Assembly: GCA_016223085.1 (NCBI GenBank)
Contig: JACRPS010000003.1
Location: 1,298,274 to 1,362,273 of the forward strand
Length of the DNA stretch: 64,000 nucleotides
Source: Chloroflexota bacterium
GTDB lineage: Bacteria > Chloroflexota > Anaerolineae > Aggregatilineales > Phototrophicaceae
Reading direction: 5' to 3'
Shown: positions 37,274-46,477 of the stretch, in pieces
How the letters are laid out: each line of letters starts with the position of its first letter
Numbering within the stretch: the stretch's first letter is position 1
Made by a program: the position numbers and the translations under genes
The notes under the pieces: model-generated
The model's input: the letters and a program-made list of their open reading frames with translations, nothing else
The model's database searches: none
Told to the model about the DNA's origin: nothing

Positions 37274-37609
37274 TTACATCTGAATGCGGCACCACTTGTC
37301 GAGCAGCTTTTCATCATCCATCGGGGCATCATACCCGAACCAGCCCTTGTCCAGATGGGTAGCAAAGCCGGGTTCAGCAGATTCATGAAAAGCAGCGTCT
37401 TCGTGATATTCAGTGGGGTAAATGTCGGTCACAATGACCTCGCGGGAAAACTGCCGCCGGGCGGCACTGCGGTTATCGGACAGCAGGGATGGCTGCTCAA
37501 GCGGGACATTGCAGAAGGCGCCGGTGTTGCTCGGATTCCGACCCGCCCCCTTGCCGTGAGCATTGACGACAACACCGCCGCTAAAGATGTCATGCTTGAG
37601 GTTGTTCAT
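37274..37609 (-). CDS. Hypothetical protein
   Basis: This 111-residue soluble protein begins MNNLKHDIFSGGVVVNAHG, with AAAGGA 6 nt upstream of the ATG. The frame is open a little further upstream, but without a ribosome site. It is polar and rich in Asp and His (PTEYHEDAAFHESAEP, DKGWFGYDAPMDDEKLLDKW). No domain is recognised. It ends 22 bp before the start of the small membrane protein gene, so the two may be co-transcribed. Confidence 0.55.
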   Translation of the reverse strand: MNNLKHDIFSGGVVVNAHGKGAGRNPSNTGAFCNVPLEQPSLLSDNRSAARRQFSREVIVTDIYPTEYHEDAAFHESAEPGFATHLDKGWFGYDAPMDDEKLLDKWCRIQM

Positions 37610-37795
37610 GATAAGTCCTTTCTGACCGCTGCTTACTGCATAACCCGGGATCGGGATTGGTGTCTTTCGGTTTAATTCCAACGGTATTCCGACCATTGAT
37701 GTTTACACTATAAAACCAAAGCTCTGTAAATACATCGGAGTACCAGCACATTTTTTGATAGGCCACTCAGTGAGATTTGCAGTGGGTCAGGTGGC

Positions 37796-39802
37796 CTATG
37801 CGCCGGAATTTAGGGCGACCGGCACCGGCAGCCGGATGGTGAAGGTCGTGCCGTGCGCGGGTGTGCTGTCAAGCGCAAGCTGGCCGCCATGCAGTTCCAC
37901 GATTTTACGGGCAATCGGCAGCCCCAGCCCGAAGCCGGGCATCACCCGAGCCGCGTCCAGCCGGTAAAACCGTTCAAATACCCGTTCCTGCACCGCCGCC
38001 TCGATACCAACGCCGGTATCGGCCACATGCAGCACCAGTTCGCCGCCCTCCATCCGGGTTTCCAGCGAGACACGTCCACCGGGCGGCGTGTGGCGCAGCG
38101 CATTGTCCACCAGTTTCACCAGCGCCACCCGCAGCCGGTCGGCATCGCCCTGCACCGGCGGCAGCGTGTTATCCAGCGTCAGATCAAGCTGCAACTGTCC
38201 CATCTGGAACGATCTTTCAAACTGCGCCGCCACATCGTGTACCAGTTGATTCACGTCTACGGGCAGCGCCGCCAGCGCCGGGTCGGTATCCAGCGTTGCC
38301 ATCAGCGCCAGGTCTTCCAGCAGATGCACGATGCGGTTAATCTGCTCACGGGCTTTTTCGGCGTGGTAATGCCGCCGTTCGGGGTCCGGGGAACGTTCCA
38401 TCAGGTACAGGCTGCTGCCGATGACGGACAGCGGCGTGCGGAACTCGTGCGAGGCATCCTGAATGAAGCCGGTAATCACCCGCACCCGCTCCTGCTCCAC
38501 CGTCAACTGAATCGCTTTCTGCTCCATTTCCTTCTGGCGGGTGATGTCGGCAGTGGCACAGGTGATGCCGATGATCTGGCCGCGCTCGTCGCGCAGCGGT
38601 TCAATCGTCATGTCAAACCAGTACTGGCGCTCGCCAACCCGGACACTGACTTCGCGGCGCAGGCCCTGCCCGGTCGCCAGCACCTGCTGCTTGGCGGCGA
38701 CGAGGTGGCGAACGTCATCCTCGTCTTCAAATAAATCGTGGTCGCGTTTGCCGATAACATCTTCCGCTGTCAGGCCTAAAGCGGGGTTATAAACCCAGGT
38801 GTAACGCAGGTCGGTATCCTGGTTAAACACCACGATAGGCGAATTCTGGAGCGCGATGCGAAAGCGTTCGACGGCCAGTCGCAGCGATTCTTCGGCGCGC
38901 TGCCGTTCCGCCTCCACCCGCGACTCGCGCATGGCGACGGCGAGATACTGCCCGATTTCCGACAGCAGCGCGATTTCGTGGGCACTCCAGAGATACGGCT
39001 GGGGCGTATCAAACGACAGCAGGCCAACCGTCCGGTCATCCAGCACGATGGGCACGTTCAGGACGGCACGAATCCCGCGCTCGGTGAGCAACTCCTCCAG
39101 CCCCGCCAGACGCCGGTCGCGGGTGACATCCTCGACGACCAGCACCTCACCGGAGCGCAGCGCCTCCAGATACGCCGGCCAGGGCGTCAGGTCGCCTTCG
39201 GAACCGGTCAGCGGCAGCGTATCAGTCGTCTCGATCACCTGCCGCGCGCGGAGAAAACCATCCTCGTCCAGCGTATAAAACGCGACCCGCAGTTGGGGGA
39301 AATGATCGTGAATCCGTTCCAGCGAGAAGTGGATGATGTCATCCAGCGAAGCGCCGGAGACGATCTTGAAGGCGATGGCGTTAATCAGCCGCAGCCGCAC
39401 CTGATTTTCGCGCAACTGCGCCTCCAGCCGCCGGCGCGGCGTGATGTCCCGCATCAATGCCACCAGCCGCACGATCTCTCCGGCTTCGTTGCCAACCGCT
39501 TCAGCAGTGGTTTCCAGCCACAGCAGCCGTCCCGACCGGTGGCGTGCCGGGTGTTCCAGCCGGTAGGCGGCGGTGCCAGGGTCTTGGAGTGTGTCGTGCA
39601 GGTCAGTGGCCTGTTCCGGCGGCATGAAGTCGTACAGCGACCGTCCACGCAGGGCGTCCGGCTCGTACCCCAGCACAAAGGCGCTGGCCGGGCTGGCGCT
39701 GATAATCCGCCCGTCCGGCTCGCAGAGGATCACCACTTCGCGTGAATGCTGCGCGAGCCAGTCCTCCAGCCCGGCAAATTCCTGACTGCCGTCGCGCGGC
39801 AT
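37796..39802 (-). CDS. PAS-GAF-PAS sensor histidine kinase (HisKA type)
   Basis: This 668-residue soluble kinase has PAS (LCEPDGRIISASPASAFVLGY), GAF (about 150-300, LRVAFYTLDEDGFLRARQVIE), PAS (NQDTDLRYTWVYNPALGL), and HisKA with the phosphorylation site His452 in ASHEFRTPLSVIGSSL. An HATPase domain (VKLVDNALRHTPPGGR, VADTGVGI, GFGLGLPIARKIVE) closes it. No membrane segment is visible, so it senses a cytoplasmic signal. No response regulator gene is adjacent, so it is an orphan kinase. Confidence 0.92.
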   Translation of the reverse strand: MPRDGSQEFAGLEDWLAQHSREVVILCEPDGRIISASPASAFVLGYEPDALRGRSLYDFMPPEQATDLHDTLQDPGTAAYRLEHPARHRSGRLLWLETTAEAVGNEAGEIVRLVALMRDITPRRRLEAQLRENQVRLRLINAIAFKIVSGASLDDIIHFSLERIHDHFPQLRVAFYTLDEDGFLRARQVIETTDTLPLTGSEGDLTPWPAYLEALRSGEVLVVEDVTRDRRLAGLEELLTERGIRAVLNVPIVLDDRTVGLLSFDTPQPYLWSAHEIALLSEIGQYLAVAMRESRVEAERQRAEESLRLAVERFRIALQNSPIVVFNQDTDLRYTWVYNPALGLTAEDVIGKRDHDLFEDEDDVRHLVAAKQQVLATGQGLRREVSVRVGERQYWFDMTIEPLRDERGQIIGITCATADITRQKEMEQKAIQLTVEQERVRVITGFIQDASHEFRTPLSVIGSSLYLMERSPDPERRHYHAEKAREQINRIVHLLEDLALMATLDTDPALAALPVDVNQLVHDVAAQFERSFQMGQLQLDLTLDNTLPPVQGDADRLRVALVKLVDNALRHTPPGGRVSLETRMEGGELVLHVADTGVGIEAAVQERVFERFYRLDAARVMPGFGLGLPIARKIVELHGGQLALDSTPAHGTTFTIRLPVPVALNSGA

Positions 39803-39939
39803 AATCTTCCCCGGCCTTCACGTGAGCGCCCGGCCTGCATGGGGGACGCCCATGAACAGAGAATTTAATCGTAAACCAGCACCGGGTAACACTCATGAGC
39901 CATACAGCGGGTTTTGGGATGGGACAGGTGGGTAGATCG

Positions 39940-40950
39940 TCAGGAACTGGCCTGTACTGCCGAATCGGCTGCGAAAAACTGCTCGTAGAGCTGCTCGCCA
40001 ACGTAGTGGTTAAAGCTGGCGCTGGCGTGGGAATCGCGCCGCGAGACCATCAGATCGTTATAGTCCCAGGCGGCGGCGGCATCAAACAGCTTGAGGATGT
40101 CGTGCTGGCCGTACTCCTGGAACGCCTGCTCCACCCGGTCAATATAGGGAATCGAACGGACCACGTCCAGCAGATTGGGGAAGATGACGACGATCAGCCG
40201 CGCGCCGATGCTGTCCACGTAATCCACCAATTCCTTGATTTCCTGCTTGTGCACGCTCCAGATGCCAACATTATCGTAAGCGGCATACGACCATTCCCAC
40301 CAGCGTGTGAAAAAGGCATCACTGGGGTTTGTCGCGCGCAGGAAGCGCCAGTAAATAAAGTTCCCCAGGTAGGTTTCTTTCGTCCAGTTCGGCGAGGGTT
40401 CGGGTTCAGGCAGCACGCCAAGCTGCAAACCGGCATAATTAATATCGTTCAGGAAGTATTGCAGGATCACCACGTCCGGCTGTTTCACCGGCGATTCGTC
40501 CTGTAGGATTTTTAGCTGCTCCGGCGTGGCGGTGCCATAACGCCCCAGGTTGAGGACGGCATAACCGTCACCCAGCTTCGACGCCAGCACGTCGGAGAAG
40601 CGGTCCGCCGGGTCTTGGAGTCCCCAGCCGGCAGCGAACGAGTCGCCCAGCACCACCACCGTCTGCCTGCCCGCCAGATCGTCCGCCGTCCATTCCCGGT
40701 CACGGAAGCCGAGCGAGTTGGTGTGCCAGTAGCGGTCGAGCCAGTTTTTGGTCGCCAGCGTATACACGTTTTCCGACTCGGCGTAGAAGAACCGGAAATA
40801 GATTTCGCCTGCCCCCAGAATTAGCAGCACCGTGAAGTAGGAGACCAGCAGGCCGCCGGCCAGGCCGCGCAGCCGCCGCGAATGCCGCTGGGCCACACCG
40901 AGCGCCAGCAGCGCGCCAACGGCGAGGAAGATCAAAATGAAGGGGAGCAT
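39940..40950 (-). CDS. Membrane-anchored SGNH/GDSL hydrolase-like protein
   Basis: This 336-residue protein has two N-terminal hydrophobic segments (LPFILIFLAVGALLALGV and GGLLVSYFTVLLILGAGE), then an SGNH domain: block I VVVLGDSFAAGWG with the nucleophile Ser, block III LNDINY, and a C-terminal DSHASASFNHY with candidate Asp and His. The ATG at 40950 follows GAGG. An upstream in-frame ATG at 40971 lies at the very edge of a dispersed palindrome. It probably modifies an acylated envelope polymer. Confidence 0.8.
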   Translation of the reverse strand: MLPFILIFLAVGALLALGVAQRHSRRLRGLAGGLLVSYFTVLLILGAGEIYFRFFYAESENVYTLATKNWLDRYWHTNSLGFRDREWTADDLAGRQTVVVLGDSFAAGWGLQDPADRFSDVLASKLGDGYAVLNLGRYGTATPEQLKILQDESPVKQPDVVILQYFLNDINYAGLQLGVLPEPEPSPNWTKETYLGNFIYWRFLRATNPSDAFFTRWWEWSYAAYDNVGIWSVHKQEIKELVDYVDSIGARLIVVIFPNLLDVVRSIPYIDRVEQAFQEYGQHDILKLFDAAAAWDYNDLMVSRRDSHASASFNHYVGEQLYEQFFAADSAVQASS

Positions 40951-40971
40951 GGAGAACCTCAAACCTATCAT

Positions 40972-40999
40972 GTAGGGACACGATAGATCGTGTCCCTAC
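40972..40999. repeat. Dispersed palindrome
   Basis: GTAGGGACACGAT and its exact complement are separated by 2 nt. The sequence is nearly the same as the copy at 49608. It lies directly upstream of the GDSL-like gene. Confidence 0.8.
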
Positions 41000-41275
41000 T
41001 CGCAAAACCGCCCCTCATTGTAAGCGCCGTGCTGGACGATTGCAACGCCGGGGCGTTGAGCGATTTGTGATCCGTCATGCGCCGATTCGTGATAAATGTC
41101 ACTCTCGCTTCGGCGCAATTCCCCGTAAAATGCAATTTTAACCGCCGGTAATCATAAGATTCGTTGATGTAAGCGCGATATGTGGTCATGCTCAATCCCG
41201 GTTTACGCAGCGTGGTTATCGTGAAATTGACCACAAGAGTAGATATTGGTAGACCTTTCAGGCACACTGAAACAG

Positions 41276-41302
41276 TAGGGGCGACCTGATAGGTCGCCCC
41301 TA
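41276..41302. repeat. Dispersed palindrome
   Basis: TAGGGGCGACCT and its exact complement with a 3-nt loop, in the gene-free stretch before the permease gene. Confidence 0.75.
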
Positions 41303-41331
41303 GTATCAGGTTAAGCGATTTTTGACCCCAC

Positions 41332-41420
41332 CCCTTGGCCCCCTCCCCGTCAACAGGGAGGGGGAATCGGATGCGCCAACAACTCCTCCCCCGCTGGCGG
41401 GGAGGTTGGGAGGGGGTCAC
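41332..41420. repeat. Double-hairpin repeat of CCCTCCCC type
   Basis: Two adjacent G/C-rich hairpins, CCCTCCCC with GGGAGGGG and CCTCCCCCGC with GCGGGGAGG, sit within an outer imperfect repeat that begins TTTGACCCC and ends GGGGGTCA. From general experience, similar units recur in many environmental genomes. It is non-coding. Confidence 0.6.
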
Positions 41421-41505
41421 GCGGCCTTAAATTGATGTGCAGGGGCGACCCTTTTGAGTCGTTCCCATGATGCCGGTTTTGATCTTCAGCCATCAGGACA
41501 CATTC

Positions 41506-43125
41506 ATGCAGCGAACCTTACCCATCACTGTTACCCGCGCGCTGGCGCGCCCTGCCGACAAGCGCGCATTTACGCTGCCACGTTTTCCCTCGCTGCTGGT
41601 TGTCAGCGCGACGCTGATTCTGGCGCTGGTGCTGCTGCCGCTGCTGTATCTGGCGCTGCGGGCAGCGGGCGCAGGCATGGCCGGGGTGGAGTATCTGCTG
41701 GATGGGCGCACGCTGGCCGTGATCGGCAACAGCCTGCTGCTGACCGGCGCGGTTCTGCTATCATCGGTGCTGATCGGCGTGCCGTTCGCCTGGCTGACGG
41801 CGCGCACCGATCTGCCGCTGCGCCGCTTCTGGCTGGTGGCCGGGCTGCTGCCGCTGGTGATTCCGTCCTACATCGGCGCGATTGCCTACATCGCGGCGTT
41901 CGGGCCGCGCGGGATTCTGCAGCAGACACTTGAACCCTTTGGTGTGACCAGCCTGCCGCCGCTGTACGGCTTCTTCGGCGCATGGCTGTCCATCACGCTG
42001 TTTACCTATCCGTACGTCGTGCTGCCGGTGCGGGCGGCGCTGCTGAACACCGACCCGGCGCTGGAAGAATGCGCGCACAGTCTGGGACTCAGCCGGTGGA
42101 CGGCCTTCCGCCGCGTGACGCTGCCACAGCTTAAGCCGGCGCTGGCGGCGGGCGGCCTGCTGGCGGCGCTGTACACCCTGAGCGATTTTGGCGCGGTGGC
42201 GCTGATGCGCTTCGACGCTTTCACCCGCGTCATTTACGTGCAGTACACCAGTTCGTTTGACCGCAGCCGCGCCGCGATTCTGGCCGTCGTCCTGGTGCTG
42301 GTCACGCTGGCGCTGCTGGCGCTGTCCCGCCGTCTGACCGCCGTCCAGCGCAATTATCGTGTTGGCACGGGCGCAGGGCGGCAGCTTCGCCCGGTAGCGC
42401 TGGGGCGCTGGCGCGTGCCGGCGCTGCTGTTCTGCGCGGCGCTGGTCGGCGTGGGCACGGTTGTGCCGGTTGGTGTGCTGGCCTCGTGGGTGATCGGCGG
42501 GCAGTCGCTTTCCATCAACTGGCATGGCGCGGCGGTCAACACCATCGGCGTTAGCGGTCTGGCGGCGGTGGCGGTGGCGCTGGCGGCGCTGCCGCTGGCC
42601 TGGCTGGGCGCGCGCGCGCCATCCCGCGCCGGGCGCTGGCTGTGTGAGCTGTCGTACCTGGGCAACGGTCTGCCGGGCCTGGTGATCGCGCTGGCGCTGG
42701 TGTTTTTCACCGCTAACGCCGTGCCCGCGATTTACCAGACGCTGCCCGTGCTCATCCTCGGCTATGCCACGCGTTTTCTGCCGTTAAGCGTCGGCGCGAC
42801 CCGCAGCGCCCTGACGCAGATTAACCCCCGGCTGGAAGAAGCCGGGCGCAGCCTGGGCCTGCTGCCCTGGCAGGTGATGGCAAAAATCACCGTGCCGCTG
42901 GCGCGGGCCGGCATCCTGGCCGGCATGGCGCTGGTGTTCCTGAGCGTGATGAAGGAGCTGCCGACCACGCTGCTGCTGTCGCCCACCGGCTTTAATACCT
43001 TTGCCATGCAAATCTGGACGGCGCAAAAAGAAGTTAACTTCGCCCAGACCGGCGCGCCGGCATTACTGCTGGTGGCTGTTTCTGCGGTATCATTGGCGCT
43101 GATTTTGAAGCGCGAAAGCCATTAG
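41506..43125 (+). CDS. Iron(III)/thiamine-type ABC transporter permease (FbpB/ThiP-like, two-domain)
   Basis: This protein of about 539 residues has around 12 hydrophobic segments arranged as two fused permease halves. Each half has an EAA loop: ALEECAHSLGLSRWTAFRRVTLPQL in the first, and LEEAGRSLGLLPWQVMAKITVPLA in the second. This is the FbpB/AfuB/ThiP layout. The start at 41506 has AGGA upstream, and an ATG at 41467 is possible. Its likely ATPase is the gene at 44411. No binding-protein gene lies in the cluster. Confidence 0.88.
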   Translation: MQRTLPITVTRALARPADKRAFTLPRFPSLLVVSATLILALVLLPLLYLALRAAGAGMAGVEYLLDGRTLAVIGNSLLLTGAVLLSSVLIGVPFAWLTARTDLPLRRFWLVAGLLPLVIPSYIGAIAYIAAFGPRGILQQTLEPFGVTSLPPLYGFFGAWLSITLFTYPYVVLPVRAALLNTDPALEECAHSLGLSRWTAFRRVTLPQLKPALAAGGLLAALYTLSDFGAVALMRFDAFTRVIYVQYTSSFDRSRAAILAVVLVLVTLALLALSRRLTAVQRNYRVGTGAGRQLRPVALGRWRVPALLFCAALVGVGTVVPVGVLASWVIGGQSLSINWHGAAVNTIGVSGLAAVAVALAALPLAWLGARAPSRAGRWLCELSYLGNGLPGLVIALALVFFTANAVPAIYQTLPVLILGYATRFLPLSVGATRSALTQINPRLEEAGRSLGLLPWQVMAKITVPLARAGILAGMALVFLSVMKELPTTLLLSPTGFNTFAMQIWTAQKEVNFAQTGAPALLLVAVSAVSLALILKRESH

Positions 43126-43190
43126 CTTTTAGCGGTTGGCTGTTAGCTTATGGCTTCTGCCAATCGCCAGTCGCTAATTGCCACCTGCCA
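43112..43190. repeat. Low-complexity inverted repeat (TTAGC type)
   Basis: Around the permease stop codon, GCCATTAGCTTTTAGC is mirrored by GCTGTTAGCTTATGGC, followed by GCCAATCGCCAGTCGCTAATTG. The unit resembles TTAGC-rich dispersed repeats of other bacteria. It overlaps the last codons of the permease. Confidence 0.4.
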
Positions 43191-43203
43191 GAAAGAAACA
43201 AGG

Positions 43204-43530
43204 ATGAACACCCCGTATAACTACTTCGAAAATCTGGCCGATCCGGCCAACCTCCCCGCCAAAGGAATTCTCAGCCAGACCATCCACGACGACGACACCG
43301 TGCGCGTCGTGCTGTTTGGCTTTGCCACCGGAGAGGAACTATCCGAACACACGGCTTCGATGCCGGCGATCATTCACATCCTCCAGGGTGACGCGCGCGT
43401 CGTTGTGGGCGGCGACGGCTACGACGCTAAACCCGGCACCTGGATTCACATGGCGGCGCGGCTGCCGCACAGCGTCCACGCCAACACGCCGGTTATCATG
43501 CTGCTGCTGATGCTGAAAGGGGCGAAATGA
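43204..43530 (+). CDS. Cupin-domain protein
   Basis: This 108-residue small cupin has FGFATGEELSEHTASMPAIIHILQG as motif 1 and PGTWIHMAARLPHSVHA as motif 2. The ATG at 43204 follows AACAAGG. The start codon of the YwiC gene overlaps its stop (ATGA), so both are translated from one message. Its metal or ligand is unknown. Confidence 0.8.
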   Translation: MNTPYNYFENLADPANLPAKGILSQTIHDDDTVRVVLFGFATGEELSEHTASMPAIIHILQGDARVVVGGDGYDAKPGTWIHMAARLPHSVHANTPVIMLLLMLKGAK

Positions 43531-44321
43531 CCGCTGCGCCCGCTGTCAAGCTGCGTTCCGTCGCCCTGCCCGCCGAACACGGTGGCTGGGGTTTTATGCT
43601 GGAGCCGATTCTGCTGGGACTGCTGGTCGCGCCATCGCTGGCCGGGCTGCTGCTGGGACTGGGCGTGTTTGGCATGTTCCTGGCGCGCCACCCCTTGAAG
43701 CTCGTAGCGGCTGACCGCAAGCGCGGGCGGCGCTTCGCCCGCACCGGCGCGGCGGAACGTTTCGTGTTGCTGTATGGCGGGCTGGCGGCCTTCGGCGTTT
43801 TCGGCGCGGCGCTGGTCGGCGGCCCAACCGTACTGCTGCCGATGCTCGCCGCAGCGCCGCTGATGCTGCTCACGCTCTATTTTGACTTCACCAACCGCAG
43901 CCGTGACCTGCTGCCGGAACTGGCCGGGCCGCTGGGACTGGCTGCCGTCAGCAGCAGTATCGCGCTGGCGGGTGGCTGGCCGCTGCTGCCGGCGCTGGCG
44001 CTGTGGGTGATTCAGGCCGCGCGCGCCCAGCCATCGGTGCTATACGTCCGCGCCCGGTTAAAGCTGGAACACGGCAAGGATGCCCATCTCGCGCTGCCGC
44101 TGATCGCGCAGGCCACCGCGCTGGTGATTGTGCTGGCGCTGGCGCTGGCGGGACTGGCGCCGCTGCTGGTAGTCGCGCCGCTGGCCGCTCTGCTGGCGCG
44201 GGCGTGGTTCGGGCTGTACCGCCGCGTGCCCCTGCCGGCAAAAATCATCGGCTTCCGCGAGATGGCATTTGGCTTCGGCACGGTGCTGCTGGCCGCCGTC
44301 GGCTATGCGTTGAAAATATAA
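43527..44321 (+). CDS. YwiC-like integral membrane protein
   Basis: This 264-residue protein has the family N-terminus LPAEHGGWGFMLEPILLGLLVAPS, an internal FLARHPLKLVAADR, and seven or more hydrophobic segments. YwiC of Bacillus is encoded near respiratory nitrate reductase genes, and its biochemical role is not known to me. Here it overlaps the cupin gene by 4 bp and lies between the two parts of a metal-type transporter, suggesting a function linked to that import. Confidence 0.85.
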   Translation: MTAAPAVKLRSVALPAEHGGWGFMLEPILLGLLVAPSLAGLLLGLGVFGMFLARHPLKLVAADRKRGRRFARTGAAERFVLLYGGLAAFGVFGAALVGGPTVLLPMLAAAPLMLLTLYFDFTNRSRDLLPELAGPLGLAAVSSSIALAGGWPLLPALALWVIQAARAQPSVLYVRARLKLEHGKDAHLALPLIAQATALVIVLALALAGLAPLLVVAPLAALLARAWFGLYRRVPLPAKIIGFREMAFGFGTVLLAAVGYALKI

Positions 44322-44324
44322 GTT

Positions 44325-44395
44325 AACCGCCAAGACGCGAAGGACGCCAAGATAATCCCGAAGTATTTCTTGGCGCTCTTGGCGTCTCGGCGGTT
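44325..44395. repeat. Long imperfect hairpin (CCGCCAAGACGC type)
   Basis: The outer arms AACCGCC and GGCGGTT enclose repeated CCAAGACGC/GCGTCTTGG-like units around a short AT-rich loop. From general experience, similar units recur in environmental genomes. It separates the YwiC and ATPase genes. Confidence 0.65.
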
Positions 44396-44410
44396 CAAAA
44401 AGGCATTTGA

Positions 44411-45442
44411 ATGGCTCACGCGCTTGAGTGCGACAATCTCTCGAAAGCTTTCCTGGACGTGGCGATCGTGCGCGGAGTCAGCTTCACGGCGCAGGCCGGG
44501 GACATTCTGGCGCTGCTGGGGCCAAGCGGCTGCGGCAAAACCACCACGCTGCGCCTGATCGCCGGCTTCGAATGGCCGGACGAGGGCACGATCACGATCA
44601 ACGGGCGTGTCGTTGCGGGTGATGGCGCGCGCGTCCCGCCGGAACAGCGGCGCGTGGGTATGGTGTTCCAGGAATACGCGCTGTTCCCGCACCTGAACGT
44701 GGCCGATAACGTCGGCTTTGGGCTGAACCTGAGCGGACGCGAAAAAGCGGCGCGCGTGGCCGACATGCTGGCGCTGACCGGACTGGATGGACTGGACAGG
44801 CGGATGCCCTACGAACTGTCCGGCGGGCAGCAGCAGCGGGTAGCGCTGGCGCGGGCGCTGGCGCCGCAACCGGACGTGCTGCTGCTGGACGAGCCGTTTT
44901 CCAACCTCGACGCGGCGCTGCGGATGCAGGTGCGCGGCGAAGTGCGCGCCATTCTCAAACAGGCGGGCATGACCTGCGTGTTTGTTACCCACGATCAGGA
45001 AGAAGCGTTGAGCCTGGCCGACCAGGTGGCGGTGATGTTCGACGGGCATATCGCGCAAATCGCGCCGCCGGAAACGCTGTATCATCATCCCGCCAGCCGC
45101 GAGGTCGCCGCGTTTGTGGGTGAGGCCAACTTCCTGCCCGGCGATGCGCAGGGGGATATTGCCGCTTCACCTGTTGGCACGCTGCTGCTGGCGCGTCCGG
45201 CATACGGGCAGGTGGACATCCTCATCCGCCCGGAAGATGTGACTGTCACGGCTAACGGCGGTGAGGCCAACGCCACCGTACTCTGGCGTGAATTTTACGG
45301 CCACGATCAACGGCTCGGTCTGCGGCTGGATGATGGTGCTGCGATTGTGGCGCGGCTGGATACACGCCAGTTCTTCGTTATCGGCCAGCGCGTGACCGTT
45401 GCTACTGCCGTGTCGGCACAGGCATTCCCCCATCTTTCCTGA
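44411..45442 (+). CDS. Iron/spermidine-type ABC transporter ATP-binding protein (FbpC/PotA-like)
   Basis: This 343-residue ATPase has Walker A GPSGCGKTTT, Q-loop VFQEYALFPHLNV, signature LSGGQQQRVALARAL, Walker B VLLLDEPFSNLD and switch VTHDQEEALSLAD. A C-terminal TOBE-type regulatory domain (GEANFLPGDAQ, VDILIRPEDVTV) follows. It most likely energises the two-domain permease at 41506. The aminoglycoside-kinase-like gene follows 24 bp later. Confidence 0.9.
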   Translation: MAHALECDNLSKAFLDVAIVRGVSFTAQAGDILALLGPSGCGKTTTLRLIAGFEWPDEGTITINGRVVAGDGARVPPEQRRVGMVFQEYALFPHLNVADNVGFGLNLSGREKAARVADMLALTGLDGLDRRMPYELSGGQQQRVALARALAPQPDVLLLDEPFSNLDAALRMQVRGEVRAILKQAGMTCVFVTHDQEEALSLADQVAVMFDGHIAQIAPPETLYHHPASREVAAFVGEANFLPGDAQGDIAASPVGTLLLARPAYGQVDILIRPEDVTVTANGGEANATVLWREFYGHDQRLGLRLDDGAAIVARLDTRQFFVIGQRVTVATAVSAQAFPHLS

Positions 45443-45466
45443 CAGCAAAATCGGGCGATTCGCGCA

Positions 45467-46306
45467 ATGAGAGACCGGCTGGAACATTACCTGCGCCTGT
45501 GGCATCTGAGCGACCCCGAACCGCTGGCGCAGACACCGACGAGCCATGTGTACACTGTGCAGCACAACGGCGAACGCGCCGTGCTGAAACTGCTCACGCC
45601 GATTGGCGTGGAAGATGAGCAGGGCGGCGCGGTCGCGCTGCGATACTTCGATGGGCAGGGTGCGGTGCGGCTGATGCGCCACGACCAGGAAGCGCATCTG
45701 CTGGAGTACGCCGGCGACGAAGACCTGGCGCCGATGGTGTGGCGCGGTGAAGACGTGGCGGCAGCCGCGATCATCGCCGGCGTGCTGAATCAACTGCATC
45801 GCGTATCGTTGGATAAGCCGCCACCGGAACTACAACCGCTGCGACGGCGCTTCCGCGAATTGTTCGTAAAAGCAGCGCGGGATGAAGCGGCAGGGGAAGA
45901 CTCGATCTACGGGCGCGGGGCACGGGTGGCGCAGCGCCTGCTGGCAGAGCCGCGGCAGGAATGTGTGCTGCACGGCGACATTCATCACCAGAACCTGCGG
46001 CGGCATCCGGTGCGTGGCTGGCTGGCGTTTGATCCCAAAGGTTTATACGGCGAACGCACCTATGACGCTGCCAACACCCTATGTAATCCGCCCCACGCGC
46101 AGGAACTGGTGTCGTCGGAGGCGCGTCTCCTGCGGATTACACAGGTGCTGGCGAATGGCATGGGAATTGAGGTAGACCGCGTGCGGGCGTTTGTGTTCGC
46201 CTATGCCTGTTTAAGCGCGAGCTGGCTGGACGATGGCGCTGGCGATGTCCGCCAGCAGATGCTGACGGTTGCCCGGAATGCCGAGCGTCACGTTCACACA
46301 GGCTGA
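45467..46306 (+). CDS. Aminoglycoside/streptomycin 6-kinase-like phosphotransferase (APH(6)/hydroxyurea kinase family)
   Basis: This 279-residue kinase-fold protein has RAVLKLLTPIGVEDEQGG with the ATP-binding Lys, the Brenner motif VLHGDIHHQNLRR with catalytic Asp and Asn, and AFDPKGLYGERTYDAAN as the metal-binding DPKG motif. These are marks of the APH(6) family, which phosphorylates streptomycin or hydroxyurea in known cases. In an environmental genome without resistance neighbours it may phosphorylate a natural aminocyclitol or other small molecule. Resistance is not demonstrated. Confidence 0.85.
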   Translation: MRDRLEHYLRLWHLSDPEPLAQTPTSHVYTVQHNGERAVLKLLTPIGVEDEQGGAVALRYFDGQGAVRLMRHDQEAHLLEYAGDEDLAPMVWRGEDVAAAAIIAGVLNQLHRVSLDKPPPELQPLRRRFRELFVKAARDEAAGEDSIYGRGARVAQRLLAEPRQECVLHGDIHHQNLRRHPVRGWLAFDPKGLYGERTYDAANTLCNPPHAQELVSSEARLLRITQVLANGMGIEVDRVRAFVFAYACLSASWLDDGAGDVRQQMLTVARNAERHVHTG

Positions 46307-46359
46307 CCGGATTTTGTGTAAAATGCCCATCATAATTGAGATTATTTTCACAATCTCTA

Positions 46360-46389
46360 TTGACTTTGCCCTTCAATCAGGCGTAAAAT
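46360..46389 (+). promoter_or_regulatory. Promoter of the 39-residue protein gene
   Basis: TTGACT (46360-46365) and TAAAAT (46384-46389) are separated by 18 bp. The start codon lies about 89 bp downstream. Confidence 0.6.
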
Positions 46390-46477
46390 GTAATCAAACA
46401 TTGAAAATAATTTAAATGCTTGCGTGACCGCATTTTATCGGGAGATGACTCCCGTTGTTCGCAAGAGGAATGAAGCC

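Larger units (their letters stand above)
40951..41505. other. Gene-free stretch rich in palindromes
   Basis: No credible coding sequence is seen in these 555 bp. The stretch holds two dispersed palindromes (40972, 41276), a double hairpin of CCCTCCCC/GGGGAGGG type (41332-41420) and a promoter-like motif, AATGTCACTCTCGC followed by AAAATG, at 41095-41132. That motif recurs at 48530. Confidence 0.6.

Noticed and set aside
41120-41420. Minus-strand frame of 150 codons beginning MTPSQPPRQRG
   Set aside because: It is composed of the CCCTCCCC double hairpin and two palindromes, with no ribosome site.
40951-41505. tRNA or structured RNA gene in the gene-free stretch
   Set aside because: No cloverleaf, T-loop or CCA-end pattern could be found. 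The structure is explained by palindromes.
45467-46306. Acquired antibiotic-resistance gene
   Set aside because: The APH(6)-type motifs are real, but there are no mobile elements or other resistance genes beside it and the composition is native, so a housekeeping or natural-substrate kinase is more likely.
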